This document shows positions 46,434 to 56,418 of a stretch of 64,000 nt of DNA, one piece after another. The notes beneath the pieces were generated by a model, which was given only the letters and a program-made list of their open reading frames with translations, did not search any database and was not told the DNA's origin. Made by a program: the position numbers and the translations under genes. The DNA is from Zasmidium citrigriseum. Taxonomy: Eukaryota; Ascomycota; Dothideomycetes; Mycosphaerellales; Mycosphaerellaceae. The stretch lies in the NCBI GenBank assembly GCA_002786025.1, contig NHNW01000018.1:124001-188000 (forward strand), read 5' to 3'. Numbering within the stretch: position 1 is the stretch's first letter; the number at the start of each line of letters is the position of its first letter.

Positions 46434-47190
46434 TGCCCACCATCACGACGACAACCCCCTCAATTGAAGACGTCCTGGTAAAGATGTCCGCCATCAGAGG
46501 GGTGGCTTTGAATGATTCAGTTTGATGACTGCGGCCCCAGCGCCGGCCTGGTACCTCATAACATAACTGAAGTAAAGCATCTCACTGACCGTTCGAAGCA
46601 GACCTCATTGCATCGACCAGGCCATCCTCCACCGAGATGATCGGCACCACCACCCAAGCACCTTCATCGCCGCAACCTGCCTCTCCTCCGTCTTGCCTCT
46701 CGACCCTTCCACCAACACAGCAACTGTTGCCGTCAGCCCGGACCTGCTCAAAAAAAGAATTGACGGCCTTACAAAGACAAGACAACTCCGGGGACTCACC
46801 CAGCCCTCTGCCATCAGCCGCTCTTGTTGGTCTGCGTACCATCGCCGGCACGGGCTCGTACACTGCTTTGACGAGGCTGCCGGAGTCAAGCGGCGAATCT
46901 ACTACTGCTGGTCTGACTGCGAGCAGCAGTGAGCTTTCGTTCACTTACTCATATTTTTTCAATACGAATAGCACACCCTGCAATGGAAAGGAAGAGTGGG
47001 GTCCAGTGACGGCGATGATGCATCCTTGGATAGTAGTCTCCTATCGAATACTGTCCAGTCACCCAAGACGTAGCAACGTGGGCTTCAGCAAGGCCAATTC
47101 CGCTGCGATTCACCGGTATCGCCGTCCCATCAACGGAACTGAACAGGCTCTCCGCTGCCTTTGGCTTCCTTGCTGGGAGGGACAGAGATG
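46434..47190 (+). CDS. Tentative spliced Ser/Thr-rich gene, related to 38.5 kb
   Basis: A possible first exon (ATG at about 46434, MPTITTTTPSIEDV) is followed by a GTAAAG donor and an acceptor near 46602. The frame from the ATG at 46637 then stays open to 47190. It includes RQDNSGDSPSPLPSAA, which corresponds to KRQDNNVDSPSSSS in the 38.5-kb repeats, with DNA similarity around ACAAAGACAAGACAACTCCG. Phases of the first exon and the frame do not match as drawn, so the model is incomplete. Confidence 0.25.
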
Positions 47191-47359
47191 AGGAGGAGGA
47201 TGATGACGCTGCTCCTTTTGATTGCCCAGAGCAGTCACGTTTGAGGCCGGATACTGGCCTCGGCCAAAAGCTTCCTCGGTCATGGCGTTGTACTGGAATG
47301 ACTGGGTAGCATCGATGCCCGGACGAGTAGGCAGGCCCAGAGGTCCGTGACGAAGCCTT

Positions 47360-47740
47360 CGAGGTGGCTCGGGACCCATTTTTGGGCTCGGAGTGGTACG
47401 CCCCTTGTCATGCATCGACTTTACCAAAACACCTGCCGACGATGCTTGCAGATCGTCTCGGCGATCACAACAGGCTGATGAACGGTGTTGTGAGCTTTTT
47501 CTTGAGATTGAAAGTGGTACGTCTCCATGACCCTCTTCCTACCCGGATCTCATACTAACTCCTTTACAAGGCTGTCTCGGCGGTCACAGCAGGTTGATGG
47601 GGTGACTTTTTTTAATCATTGTTTTCGATGCTCGAGGTGGTACGCTCCCAAGCCCTCGACCTAAACTTCAAAACAGCTGCTGACCCTACCATCCAGCTGC
47701 TTTGGCGATCACAACAGGTTGACCACAAGTCCTGTCTCGG
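47360..47740 (+). repeat. Decayed tandem exon-intron modules
   Basis: Three units of about 120 bp. Each has an exon-like part with CTCGGCGATCACAACAGG, or close variants, at about 47456, 47576 and 47700, and ends in RGTG|GTACG. Intron-like parts of about 54-57 nt follow: GTACGCC...GATGCTTGCAG, GTACGTC...CCTTTACAAG, GTACGCT...GCTGACCCTACCATCCAG. Joined exons hit stops in each phase, partly because of a T7 run in the second unit, so the array is probably no longer coding. Layout matches the intact array at 50.1-50.75 kb, but the sequences differ. Confidence 0.55.
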
Positions 47741-47783
47741 CTTCGGCCAAAAACCATTTTTGATTTGAAGGTGAAGGACTTTT

Positions 47784-47844
47784 GGGCCACCCCGTACTCC
47801 TGATCGCTACTCTCGGCGATCACAAGAGGAGTGCGGTGGTGGCC
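47784..47844. repeat. Hairpin-forming inverted repeat 1
   Basis: GGGCCACCCCGTACTCC on the left pairs imperfectly with GGAGTGCGGTGGTGGCC on the right around a loop containing CTCTCGGCGATCACAA, the same word as the module exons just upstream. Confidence 0.6.
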
Positions 47845-47885
47845 GGGGAGGAAGAGGATATGGATATATGGTCGATGGGGTTTTT

Positions 47886-47949
47886 GGGCCGCCCCGCACT
47901 CCGGGATTGCAACTCTCGGCGATCACAACAGAGAGTGCGGTGGCGGCCC
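47886..47949. repeat. Hairpin-forming inverted repeat 2
   Basis: GGGCCGCCCCGCACTC pairs with GAGTGCGGTGGCGGCCC with one bulged base, around a loop again holding CTCTCGGCGATCACAA. It is a tandem copy of hairpin 1, starting 102 bp after it. Confidence 0.7.
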
Positions 47950-49270
47950 GGTGGCAAAGGGTGGGCAAGTGGTGCCGTCTTGGTGGTGTTGTGATGAACG
48001 GCCCCGAGAAAGTTTCGTAAGAGTTTGGATGCAATTCTTTTTTTAACATTTCGTCCTGCCTATTCTACCATTCCTCTCAGGTGCTTCTATGGCTTGCCCT
48101 TCTACCGTCACCGTACCCTACACAACATAAGTTCGGGTGGTCAAAGATCCAAAGGCTTAAATGACTGTGTCATTGTACAAAAGCTCGTGATGGCCCGTAT
48201 GAAGGATGAATGTCGAGCTTAATCACTCGGCATGTGACTCTGTTTCAATCATGTCTCCACTTGCAAGGCTTCTTTGACGAGCATGTGCATCGGATTGGGA
48301 TTCATTCGATGCATCCAATGTTTCATTCGCAGCTTCACTTTTAGTACCGACATTGTCATATGACGAGGAAAGGCCTTGAATATCGATTGACTCTCCGGTA
48401 AAATGAAGCCTTCCGTGGCACTCAATGCCTCGTCAAGGTACTGATATGCTTCAAATATCATTGAGAAAGATCTTACCAGGAAGGGTTATCTTTCGTTGCT
48501 TACTGATCGATTGTGCAGCTCAACAAGTAAGAATGAATTGATTGCATCATATGTTCCCGTCCTCGCTCTGGAAGCCCATGAGGCTTTCGATGGTCCGCAC
48601 TTGCTCATTTCAACATCGTCTTGTTGCTCGCCGTCTTCGACTTGCCAGTCCCGTCTTTCAGACTCTCTGGCAGCAAATCTGGCCGTCTCCCGCCAAGAAA
48701 GTCCGCGGCTGCTATGCATGCTTGAATGATAGCCTCCTGAGCTTCAATGGACTCACTTCATCGTCTTGGGATGTGCAGGCTTGATCTTGTAGTATCCTGC
48801 TCACATCGGCAAGTGCGAGGCCTGTACATCTGCTGGGCGTAAATATTGCATCCACCCGAATCGAATGGCTCTGTATTGTAGGCCGTTGACCATTACTGAG
48901 TGACTTCGTAGCTCTGAGACCTGGATTGATCATGTGCTTGTGAAAGTCGAACGTCGTGAGTCCTGGGATTGGATCCAAGGTTTGGGAATACCAGGCATGT
49001 TGGCTCCCGAGTCTCAGCTCACTTTTCCCATCACTTTGAAGACACATCCCATCTTTCTCGATCTCACTCCCGGCTCACGTGTTCATCTTCTGATTGCGAG
49101 CTCGTGACATCACTTTTTGTCCGTGCGTCGTTTGTTTGGCGGGCAGATTTAAAGCTTTCATTTTTCCTCGCCACACAAAGCCCTCGACACACGCTTCCGA
49201 CCACCACCAGAGAAGTCGCACCGCCACCAACTCCTCCACACGCTTGTACAAGACCGATCTCCACCAAAAC
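47950..49270. other. No supported gene
   Basis: Short open frames on both strands with no recognisable domain. The last ~200 bp are the leader of the coiled-coil gene. Pyrimidine-rich sequence such as CTCCACACGC precedes a leader intron at 49274. Confidence 0.4.
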
Positions 49271-49273
49271 ACA

Positions 49274-49322
49274 GTATGTTTCCGTCTTCCGACGTCCATA
49301 TTAGCCGACTGACAAAGTGTAG
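49274..49322 (+). other. 5' UTR intron of the coiled-coil gene
   Basis: GTATGT donor, CCGACTGAC branch site and TGTAG acceptor lie seven bases before the ATG at 49330. The intron contains an in-frame ATG at 49276 that would add 18 residues if unspliced. Confidence 0.65.
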
Positions 49323-49329
49323 CAGCACA

Positions 49330-49725
49330 ATGTCGAGTCTCAACAACATGACCGACGCCCAAAAACTCCAGCAAGCCTACAAGGAGCGCGACCGCAAGGA
49401 AGGCCAAATCAACGACCTGCACGCACGTGTCGACGAGGCACATGATCGTGCCGACTCCCTCTACGACCGGGCGATTGACGAGGAAGACCGGGCAAACAAC
49501 GAGTGGGATCGGGCCAACCAGGAGGCGGGCTGGGCCGACATGTTCGATCGGGAGAACGAGGACCTGTGGCAGGAGAATAAGGGTCTGAAGCAGGAGATCG
49601 GAGACCTGAAGCAGAAGGTCGAGAGCCTCGAGCAGGAGGTTCGTGAATTGCGCGAGCAGCTGGGCAAGGAGAAGGAGCGGGCAAACACGTACCAGAGCGG
49701 CCTCGAGGCCATGATTAAGAAGTGA
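49330..49725 (+). CDS. Small coiled-coil protein
   Basis: A 131-residue, highly charged protein. After MSSLNNMTDAQKLQQ almost the whole chain is helical heptad sequence. The first half has an Asp/Arg/Ala pattern (HDRADSLYDRAIDEEDRAN), and the second half is a classic coiled coil (LKQEIGDLKQKVESLEQEV, then RELREQLGKEKE). There is no signal, membrane segment or enzyme motif. The ATG at 49330 is preferred because the upstream ATG lies in a well-formed intron. Likely a scaffold or oligomerising protein; function unknown. Confidence 0.6.
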   Translation: MSSLNNMTDAQKLQQAYKERDRKEGQINDLHARVDEAHDRADSLYDRAIDEEDRANNEWDRANQEAGWADMFDRENEDLWQENKGLKQEIGDLKQKVESLEQEVRELREQLGKEKERANTYQSGLEAMIKK

Positions 49726-49839
49726 TCACAAGATCAAGGGCGGGAAAAGCATGTGAACATCAGATGCTTGGACACGAGTGAGGGCGAGAATGAGGGCAGA
49801 AGACAGTGAAAGCAAGTAGCACTGTCACATGAAATCGAA

Positions 49840-51268
49840 ATGAGCACCGGGGTCAGATCACGCTTGCCTTCACTTTCTCCCAGATTCCACGTTATTAAGC
49901 TAGTCACTCTTGTGCACTCAACACCCAAGGCAGCCATGCGTGCCTACCTGAGAAGCACAGACGTTCGAGAGCCCACTTCCTTTTCTCCAAAGCTGAGCTT
50001 CGTCCTTCCTCCAACTTCAACAACAACAAGTTTTTTAACACCAACACCCAACCCGCCATCAGCAAGTGCTACCGCATGTACATCATGTTTTTGCCTTTTT
50101 GGCGGTCGTCCGCCACTCGGTGTGAGCCCAGACAGCGGTACGTCTACGCCGACTCTCGTTCTCCATTGACATGACTGACGTTTGACGACAGGCTGGTCCG
50201 CTGGTCTCGGGCCGCATTATGCGGGCGCTGGTCGTCCGCGACCGAAAGCGGCGGCGAAGTCAGGAGGAGCGGTACGTTTACAGCGACTCTTCTTGCTGAT
50301 GGACATGACTGACATCAACTGAACAGGCTGGTCCGCCACTCCGTGTGAGCCCAGACAGTGCGGGCGCCGGTCGTCCGTCACTGAAAGCGGCGGCGGAGTC
50401 AGGTAGAGCGGTACGTCTGCATCTGCCTTCACAGTACTGTCGGACATCATTGACGTCAACCGCACAGGCTGGTCCGCTGGCGATCCATTGGGCTGGTCCC
50501 TGGTCGCACAGAAGTATGGCCATCTATACGGGGATGGGGGCGCCGGTCGCCCCAAAGGTCCTCTGGTGGTACGTCTGCCTCATGAACCAACACCTTCTCA
50601 TATCGTCGACATCGCTGACCACACTTCTACAGGCTGGCCCACCAGCAGGCAACCTTCCTCTGGGCGCTGGTCGCCCGCTCGCCAGACGGCGAGGGAAGCA
50701 AGAAGCGCGGGAAGAAGATGAAGGAGAGGGAGAGATCGACTACTGGCGGTACGTTTACATCCGGCTTCAACAAACATTCGCTCTCCACGGACACTGCTAA
50801 TTCACTTTGCGGAATGGAGCACCAAGCCTAAGCGGTTTGCCAGCAGTCCTCTTGGATAGCGCCGTCTCCAGCGCTCAGCCTGGCTACCAGCAGCCTGACA
50901 TTGAAATGATGAGCCCTCGCCTGCGCCGATCGAGGAATCCCAACGTCCTATGCCGTCCGCTACGCCGAGATCCAACAGGGCGTTTCCGACAACTACTCTC
51001 CTGCCAGCTCCGACAGCCTTTTCGTGCACGTCTGCCTCGGCTTCGCCACACCTCATTCACTCGTTTGCACATCCTTCGCTTCTTCCCTCCTGAGTGCCAC
51101 CGCCGCCCGCAAAATCACGATCTCGACCGAACACGCCGTCACTCTCATCTGTATCGACACCGAGAAGCGAGAAGCGGCGTCACCACATCGAGACGGAGAA
51201 CTGGCTGGGGAGCTCAGTCGAGCGGATCGTGGCTCTTCGGCTGTGTTGGTGGTCGTTGGGACTTTTGA
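49840..51268 (+). CDS. Gene of tandemly duplicated exon-intron modules
   Basis: Exons: 49840 or 49937 to 50137, 50192-50271 (80 nt), 50327-50410 (84), 50468-50568 (101) and 50633-50748 (116), with a probable last exon to 51268. Introns of 54, 55, 57 and 64 nt all start GTACGT and all are followed by GCTGGYCC; most have a TGACTGAC or CGCTGACC branch-like word. Phases join without a stop through all five listed exons. The product is Gly/Pro/Ala/Arg-rich with repeated words: GRPPLGVSPDSG against AGPPLRVSPDSAG, and GAGRPRPKAAAKSG against GAGRPSLKAAAESG. The last exon's acceptor (near 50846) and the 5' start are uncertain. No domain is recognised. The architecture is the notable point: the duplicated unit is an exon with its intron. 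Confidence 0.45.
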
Positions 51269-51698
51269 ATGAAAGAGCAGGTGGCCGAAAGGATACCACG
51301 ATAGCGAAGACTGGTCGCAAGACATACAAATACCAATGAAGACGATGTAAAAAGTCCTTGAGCCCTTCGATCTCTCAACTGCGCTTCCCCATGTCCGCGC
51401 CCGCTCTTGATCTCCGCCTTTGCCGCCGACATCGCGGCCGCGCGCGGGCATCATCTCCACATCCCATCAACGTCACGACATGGCTTTAAAAAGTGAGCAA
51501 TTGACTGCCAGCATTTAACACTCTCTACCTTTGGAAAGGACTTTACCTCGTTCAAAAAGAAAGCTCCACTGCCTTCACATTCAGACTCCGGACCATTCAC
51601 CCAAACGGCTCGCTTCCTTCGACATTCCCACTCAGCTCTCTTCAAATCAACGTCGATACCTTGCTGCCTTCGCAGATTCTTCGTCGATATCCTACAAA

Positions 51699-52842
51699 AT
51701 GGCATACGGATCCCACACAAGGCCTGTGAATACAAATATCGAACCAGATCTCAGTGGCCTAGCTGGAAAGACTGCCATTGTGACAGGAGGTATGTGCACT
51801 CTTCACCTCAGCGAATGCTTTTGTCAACTACTCACACTCCACCGTAGGTGCCAGTGGGCTGGGCGAGGCATATGTCAGGGCTTTGGCTGCAGCGAAGTAA
51901 GTCAACGTGCTGCTTCTCGGATGGCTTGAACGCTCACATCTTCCAGACTTGCGGTGGTCATTGCGGACGTCGATCCGGTCAAGGGCAACAAGCTCGCCTC
52001 GGAGTTGCCAAAGTATGAGCCTTCTCCCTTCAAGATATCGAATGACAGAGCTGATAGAATCAACAGCACCAAGTTCATCCCCTGCGACGTCAGCAAATGG
52101 ACCGATCAAGTCCACCTCTTCGCAGAAGCAGCCACCTTCTCACCCACTGGCCACATCCACTACGTCATCGCCAACGCCGGCATCGCCCGCAAAGACGAAA
52201 TCTTCTCCTACGAACCAGAAGGCCCAACGGAACCGAACCTCACAACCGTGGACGTCAACTTGCCAGGAACGATGTATACCTCCAAGCTGGCGATGCACTA
52301 CTTCATCAAGCAGAATGGCACGACACCTTCTGAGAGTCAGGAGGATACCTGCCTTGTCTTGATTGGATCTGGAGCGGCGTTTTTGGATTGTCCTCGAGGC
52401 CCGACGTATCAGGCTACGAAGTGGGCGAATCGGGGGATTATGCATTCGCTGAGGAGGACGAGTCATTTTTATGGTAGTAGGGTGAATATGATCTCGCCGT
52501 GGTATGTTCAACTGTCTCTTCGAATCAGCTGAGTATGCTGACGAGATTGACAGGTACGTCCGCACCAACATCCTCACACCAGAAGCCTTTGACCATGTCC
52601 GTCAGTCTGGAGTCGAGCTCGCCGAAGCTGAAGACGGCGGACGTTGTCTCTTGCGGGTATTGAGCGATCCGAGCATCAACGGCCGGTCGTTGTTCTTGTC
52701 TCCCAGAAAGTGGGCTCGGTCGGGATATCTGGACCTGGATATCGATGAGTACACGGGGAATGGACTGTTGCAGGAGATCCAGGCGGATCAGATCAAGTCG
52801 GCGCCTGTTGATTTGGGGTTGTTTGGGGCTTCTGACTATTAG
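51699..52842 (+). CDS. Short-chain dehydrogenase/reductase
   Basis: Five exons (51699-51789, 51848-51896, 51947-52012, 52067-52501, 52554-52842) encode 309 residues. The cofactor-binding glycine motif TGGASGLG spans the first intron. Then come VVIADVD, an acidic residue favouring NAD; the DVSKW block; NAGI; the catalytic serine in IGSGAAF; and the YxxxK pair in TYQATKW. The layout resembles the 15-hydroxyprostaglandin-dehydrogenase-like SDR group. The substrate is unknown; the enzyme is cytosolic. The third intron is 54 nt, stop-free and in frame (GTATGA donor), so a form 18 residues longer is possible. It lies head-to-tail with the oxidase gene at 53.5 kb, followed by a Zn2Cys6 regulator, so a shared pathway is plausible. 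Confidence 0.88.
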
Positions 52843-53521
52843 ATCGCGCATAGAAGGGTCGTAAGAGGCAGGCCATCTCGACGAGATTGGCATTGACCAT
52901 GCCACGCATCCAAGTCTCAAGAGGTCCATCTGATGGCATCCGTTGAGAGAGACGTTGAACAATCTATCAAGCCACATGCGCAGCAGCATCCACCACAGCC
53001 GCCTACCAATTCTCGGATCCACGGCACTGATTTTGAAATAGCAACCATAAGAAGACCCTGAAACGACCCATGCGTTCTGAAACAGCAACCCGTACTTCCT
53101 CCAGCCGGAAGAACTTCTTTCCACCATTTAGCCTAATCTTCAGCCTTACGCTGAAGAGATCCACAATCCTCGTACCCAGTCTCTCATGTTCGGTCCGAAA
53201 ATCGCACGTGGGAAAGCTTGTCGTTGAGCCTCAAATGTTTGGTTCTGGAACAAGTGGTTTCAACGCCAAGCGTTGATGATCCGAGACATCAGGTCGCAGA
53301 TCGATGGGTCTTGCTGACCTTTTCTGCATACGAGAATGGATGTGGGTTTGGGATACGAGGGAGGAGATGGGTAAGTACTTGGAGCTGGCATCTTCCCAGA
53401 GTCGTAGATTGCTGATCAACTGCGGTTCTCCGTTTTGACTTTGGTGACCATGGCATTGGGTATCAAAGTCGGTCAATCAAATTGAGATGCATTGTTCGAG
53501 ATGGCTGACGCTCGATGATAG

Positions 53522-55416
53522 ATCGCAAGTGCGCTGTTCTTCGCAGGGCAGGCTGTTGCTGCCGGCTTTCGCACAGTTGGCTCTTCGGGATGTAGCGTTC
53601 AAATGGCTTTTCTGCCACCTTATACTGATACTGTTGTCTTCTTGGATAAGTATGAATCACTCTGGCCCTTCTCACTGGAAGAAGCTCCAAACTGATAGCA
53701 TGACAGCTATCATGCAAACTACGGCGGTCCTGGTGTCAATCTACAAACTGGCGAGCACTCGCCCAATCCGTACAAGCAAGATGACGGCTCTGATCTCTTC
53801 GTCTTCGGCGTGGAATACTCATGGCGATCGAATGGCTTGAGGAAGTTGACGCCGCAGAGCAATACTTTCTGTGCTGCGGGAGCTTTCTTTCCAGATGGTT
53901 GGCATCTTCATATTCTGAGATCCTTTGAGTGTGACTGACAATTCGCAAGGTACCATGGTCAACGTCGCTGGCGCGGAGACATACAGCGGCAATGTCGATG
54001 CTTCCAAGTTGAAAGACGGCCGTCAGAGCCTTCGTCGTTACAAGCCAGGGCCGTGCAATGGCGCTTGCAAGATGGACTTTGAAGTCAACGATGACGCTTT
54101 GCAAAGTCGACGTTGGTACCCAACTGCCATCACTCTCACAAATGGAGATGTGCTTGTCGTTGGTGGTTCCAAAGTTGGATTGCTTGTCACCAATGAAGCG
54201 AGCATCAACAACCCGACGTTTGAGTTGATCAAAGCGGATGGTAGCCAGGCGCCTGCTCAGCAGGAGCTGGATATCTTGCAGTTCGCTGAAGCTGATAATC
54301 AGAATGCTGACAAGTCGTTCAATCTGTATCCCATACGTGAGTGTTGAATTGATCGATGAATACGTTCGAGATTAGTACTTACAGCTTGCAGTACGACTCC
54401 TCTCAGATGCGCAGAATCAAGGCAACGTCTTCACCATGGCCGGCAACCAAGCAATCGTCCACAACTACGAAGCCAACAAAAGGATCAAGAGCCTTCCCAA
54501 CATACCTCTTGGACCACGCTGCTTCCCAGGTACTGCGGCTGCTGTCATGCTTCCGCTGTCGGCGGGAGATCCATACAACCCAACGATTCTCGTCTGTGGC
54601 GGAAGCTCAGCAGACATTCCGAATCCGGAGACCTTGAACAGCTGCTTCCGAATCAAGCCAAATGATGCGAATCCCCAATGGGAGAGAGACGATGATTTGC
54701 CAAATGGAGGCCAGACGATGACCGAGCCAGTCATCCTTCCAGATGGTACAGTCTTGCTCATCAACGGCGCCCATACAGGCTCAGCCGGTGGATACATGGC
54801 CGACGACCCAGTGAACACCCCCCTCCTCTACGACCCAGCAAAGCCTGCTGGCAGTCGCTTCTCCAGCCTGCCGACGACCAACATCCCAAGACTGTACCAC
54901 TCCGTGGCCATACTCCTTCCATCCGGCGAAGTCTTGGTTGCGGGCTCAAATCCAGACGTCTTCTACAACCCATACGGAAACGTCTCCGTAAACGCCGCAT
55001 ACCCAGAGTTCGGCAACAACGGCCATACTTCATACCTCCATCAGCGACAGAGGCAGGACTCCAGCCATCCAACGGAGTACCGAGTGGAGATCTTCTCGCC
55101 GGCGTATATGGATTCGAAGGATCGTCCTGAGATCACTTCTGTGCCGAAGATCATGAAGTATGGCCAGCCTGTTGATGTCGCGGCGAAGATTGGTGATGCG
55201 AAGAACGCTGAGGTCCGGCTTTCGTATTCTGGGTTTCATACGCATGCCATTGATATGGGTCAGCGGATGGTCGAGTTGAGCTTTGAGGCCAAGGGGGACA
55301 AGTTGAGTGTTACGCCGCCTGCCAATCCGTCGATCATGCCGCCTGGTGTGTATTTGCTCTGGGTTGTGGAGGATGGCATTCCGTCCGAGGGGAAGTGGGT
55401 GAAGCTGGAGAGCTGA
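53522..55416 (+). CDS. Glyoxal/galactose-oxidase-type copper radical oxidase (5' end unresolved)
   Basis: Exons 53522(?)-53649, 53707-53897, 53950-54336 and 54392-55416 give at least 576 residues. The first part (LFFAGQAVAAGF) looks like the end of a signal peptide, but an in-frame stop lies just upstream at 53519, so a further 5' exon is missing. Family blocks: VGSSGCSVQMAFL, HANYGGPGVNL, FCAAGAFFPDGTMVNVAG, SRRWYPTAITLTNGDVLVVGG (radical-site Tyr), CFPGTAAAVMLPLS, RLYHSVAILLPSGEVLVAG (Tyr and His copper ligands), and a DUF1929-type C-terminal domain with FHTHAIDMGQRMVEL (copper His) and PPGVYLLWVV. These extracellular enzymes oxidise aldehydes or alcohols and produce H2O2. All three introns have CTGAC- or GATAGCATGAC-like branch sites or standard borders. 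Confidence 0.85.
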
Positions 55417-56418
55417 GACGGAGCGGAAGACCCGTCATCTGTGAACAGAGATGGCGGCCGGTTGAGCTGGATGCTGGCGAAAGGGTCGCTGCAGCGTTCT
55501 CGAAGACAAGATCTTGATTTGTGTCGAATTGAGGTTTTCGACGAGCAAGATGATCCATCGAATGCGCCTGCATGATCAAGTCCTTGTTCGCGACGGTTCT
55601 CCATTTTATCGCCATCTCTCAGCATCGCAACGAAGAGTTCGGTGGCTCAGAGTCATGAGAAGTATGTGAGAGAAATTGCGCATTCGATGGCTCCCTGGTT
55701 CTGGACTCAAGCTTTTGCTGTGTTGCCGGATTATGGCGAGCGATGATGGGAATCTGAGACCAAGGCTTCATCTCGAGGGAGGGGATGTCAAGGGCAAACG
55801 TGACAGCCTCAAGCCGGAGCCGGGCTCTTTGCTTTCACGATTTGATCCGCCAAGAGTGACATTGATTAGCGCCTACTTCACGGCAACCGATAATCGATGG
55901 TTCGGAGCTCCAGCAAGACGCCTGGGCCGCTTTCACGCCAAGATGTTTCCCGGAGGACTTCCATTAGCGCGTGATTCTGGCGAGCCAATGAATGGAAGCT
56001 TGCTCCGTTCGTTCGTGGCTTCGGCTTGTGCTGTTCTCCTCTTCCACAACTTCGTCATCACATCAAAACCAACGACATTGACCGTAGCCATCCGAGAAGG
56101 CGACAATGCCAGTTCGAAGTCGCTGCGCCGATCCCATCTAGGCCACAAAAGTTCTTCATCCCGACATTCGTCATTCAGCTCAAGATGTACTTCTCGCGCC
56201 CTCGGCTGTATACTTGGTCCGAATGCGCAGGATGACCAACCTTCGCCCCTACAAGGCTCACGAACATGCTTGATTGTCTGCTGGTCCCGAAACTCCAACG
56301 ATACTTCAGCACATTCTCAAGTCAGCATCCGTTCCTACGATCAGAATGAGTACGAAACTCTAGCAGCTTGAGCCCGCAGAGCAAAGTCCATTCGTCTTTG
56401 GATCTTTCGCAGAATACG
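55417..56418. other. Intergenic region between oxidase and regulator
   Basis: A plus-strand frame covers 55676-56371 but has no recognisable content, is partly open on the other strand and lacks an ATG near its start. I treat it as the 3' flank of the oxidase plus the promoter of the transcription factor. Confidence 0.4.

Noticed and set aside
53450..53546. Ten-base first exon (ATGGCATTGG) for the copper radical oxidase
   Set aside because: It joins in frame, but would delete the hydrophobic signal-like segment expected of this secreted family, so I left the 5' end open.
55676..56371. 231-codon plus-strand frame between the oxidase and the regulator
   Set aside because: It has no recognisable motif, a weak start, an open antisense frame, and lies where a promoter is expected.
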